Source of the DNA: Cliona cf. orientalis
Lineage: Eukaryota > Porifera > Demospongiae > Clionaida > Clionaidae
DNA length: 64,000 bases
Direction of reading: 5' to 3'
Assembly: GCA_963930775.1 (NCBI GenBank)
Contig: OZ005690.1
Location: forward strand, 7,362,225-7,426,224
The position numbers and the translations under genes were made by a program. The number at the start of each line of letters is the position of its first letter. Position 1 is the stretch's first letter. Shown here in pieces: positions 63,048 to 64,000 of the stretch. The notes under the pieces were generated by a model, which was not told the DNA's origin, did not search any database, and saw only the letters and a list, made by a program, of their open reading frames with translations.

Positions 63048-64000
63048 ATGGATCATCTAGAGGCTGAAGTGTCAAAGTTGAAACAGCAAAGAAAAAGGCG
63101 TAAGCAAGAAGAGGACAGTGTAGCCCTCGGAAATGACCTGGATTGTGAATTGCTGCTGCTCAGACCCAACAAGAGAGTAACTCAGACTAATAGAGAATAT
63201 ACCCACGACACTAGTGTGAGAACAATGAGCAATGTATCCAACGTTAATACTAAAGCTGGAGCTAAAAAGAAGCGTGGGAGAGCACCACTGTGTCGAGACA
63301 CAGTGCCCCTTCACACTTCACAGGCTGCTGGTTGCCACGGTATTGAGCTCACACTGTTTGTTAATACATATTTTTGTGTTGTTTTACATTGTATGTAGAA
63401 GACCAGTGTTTGGACCCTGGTTTTGAGTTTGCGCATGATCAGCTACCAGAGAGAGATGATGCAGGTCAGTGTTGTCTTACTTTGGTATCATAATAATATA
63501 CTGTCAATCTATTGTCAGATTATAAAGTCAGTATGCAGATGTAGCTGATGTGTACTTATGATATAGTTGAATCATCTCTTGTATAGCATCACATAATCAG
63601 ATGATGTTAGATGACCTTCTCCGGAGTATTGATGTGTCCATAACAGATAACCAGCCAAAAACTGAGTGGCGAAAGCGTATGGACACTTGTGATGAGAACT
63701 GGGAAACCTTTCGCAGCAAATTGTTTGAAGAAGTAATCATGTACTCATCAATGCCAGCTGATTCTGTAAGTGATAACCGAGTGCACCAGTACAAGTCATG
63801 TATATAATATTATAAAGGAATTGCTTAATTCCCTTACACGTCTATAGGCTTGTTTCATGTGTGGTGACGAAACGCCTAAAATTCGATGTCACCAGTGTGG
63901 CGCTTCTCAGTACATGTGCCATACATGTGATGCAGCAATTCATAAACACCAGCCTTTACATGATCGTGAAATGTGGTGTGATGGTACATTTCGGGCTATA
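63048..64000 (+). CDS. KDZ-type transposase, 5' exons with zinc-binding module (runs off the window)
   Basis: Exons 63048-63330, 63399-63464, 63587-63765 and 63848 onward join in phase to 227 codons and stay open at the window edge. The N-terminus is a coiled, basic segment (MDHLEAEVSKLKQQRKRRKQ) with a KKKRGR nuclear-signal-like stretch near residue 75. Exon 4 carries C178-x2-C181, C190-x2-C193, C200-x2-C203, H208-x-H210 and H214 followed by EMW, a treble-clef or B-box-like cluster. KDZ (Kyakuja-Dileera-Zisupton) transposases carry such cysteine clusters ahead of the catalytic domain, with the H-x2-P-LH-x4-W pattern seen here. The catalytic part would lie beyond 64,000. An in-frame ATG at 63,000 is an alternative start. 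No inactivating change so far. Confidence 0.65.

Overview
This window comes from an intron-rich invertebrate animal genome. It has spliced genes with GT-AG introns, two conserved animal proteins, and introns filled with DNA transposons and MITEs. A sponge (probably a demosponge) is my best guess from the overall style: many ACATGTAC words, CGCATGCGC-bearing repeats, and Crypton, KDZ and Penelope-type elements. The species cannot be fixed from the sequence alone.

Layout. (1) About 0.26-7.44 kb, minus strand: seven exons of a DAP5/NAT1-type translation factor (eIF4G2), covering its MIF4G domain and open at both ends. (2) About 7.5-11.2 kb: nested repeats and one isolated cullin-like exon. (3) About 11.2-11.5 kb: a GC-rich candidate promoter. 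(4) 11,513-49,186, plus strand: a complete 5-oxoprolinase gene (OPLAH). I could place 35 exons; they join into 3,864 nt (1,287 codons plus stop) with no frame break, the size of the animal enzyme. Its introns hold an intact Crypton-like tyrosine recombinase gene, a decayed helicase/PHD-finger DNA transposon (possibly Academ-like), a decayed Ty3/gypsy element and more than twenty MITE or repeat copies. (5) 49.3-51.9 kb, just after the OPLAH stop: a palindromic Penelope-like retroelement flanked by a 14-bp target-site duplication. (6) 52-62.7 kb: mostly repeats, including a tRNA-like sequence split by a MITE and a striking array with CGG every 10 bp. (7) 63,048 to the right edge: the first four exons of a KDZ-type transposase gene with a zinc-binding module.

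Only eIF4G2 and OPLAH look like host housekeeping genes: cap-independent translation and the gamma-glutamyl (glutathione) cycle. They are divergent, and the one GC-rich stretch between them could serve both. Everything else is mobile DNA at different ages. Insertions into other insertions, target-site duplications and one reconstructable empty site give a relative timeline. Family labels used below: R-A (CGCATGCGC repeat), R-B (hairpin repeat), R-C (AACCCTCGGCGCA repeat), R-D (AACATAGAGAC repeat), TAG-MITE (termini TAGYCTCG, 9-bp duplications) and TACCGTA-MITE (termini TACCGTA, TA target).
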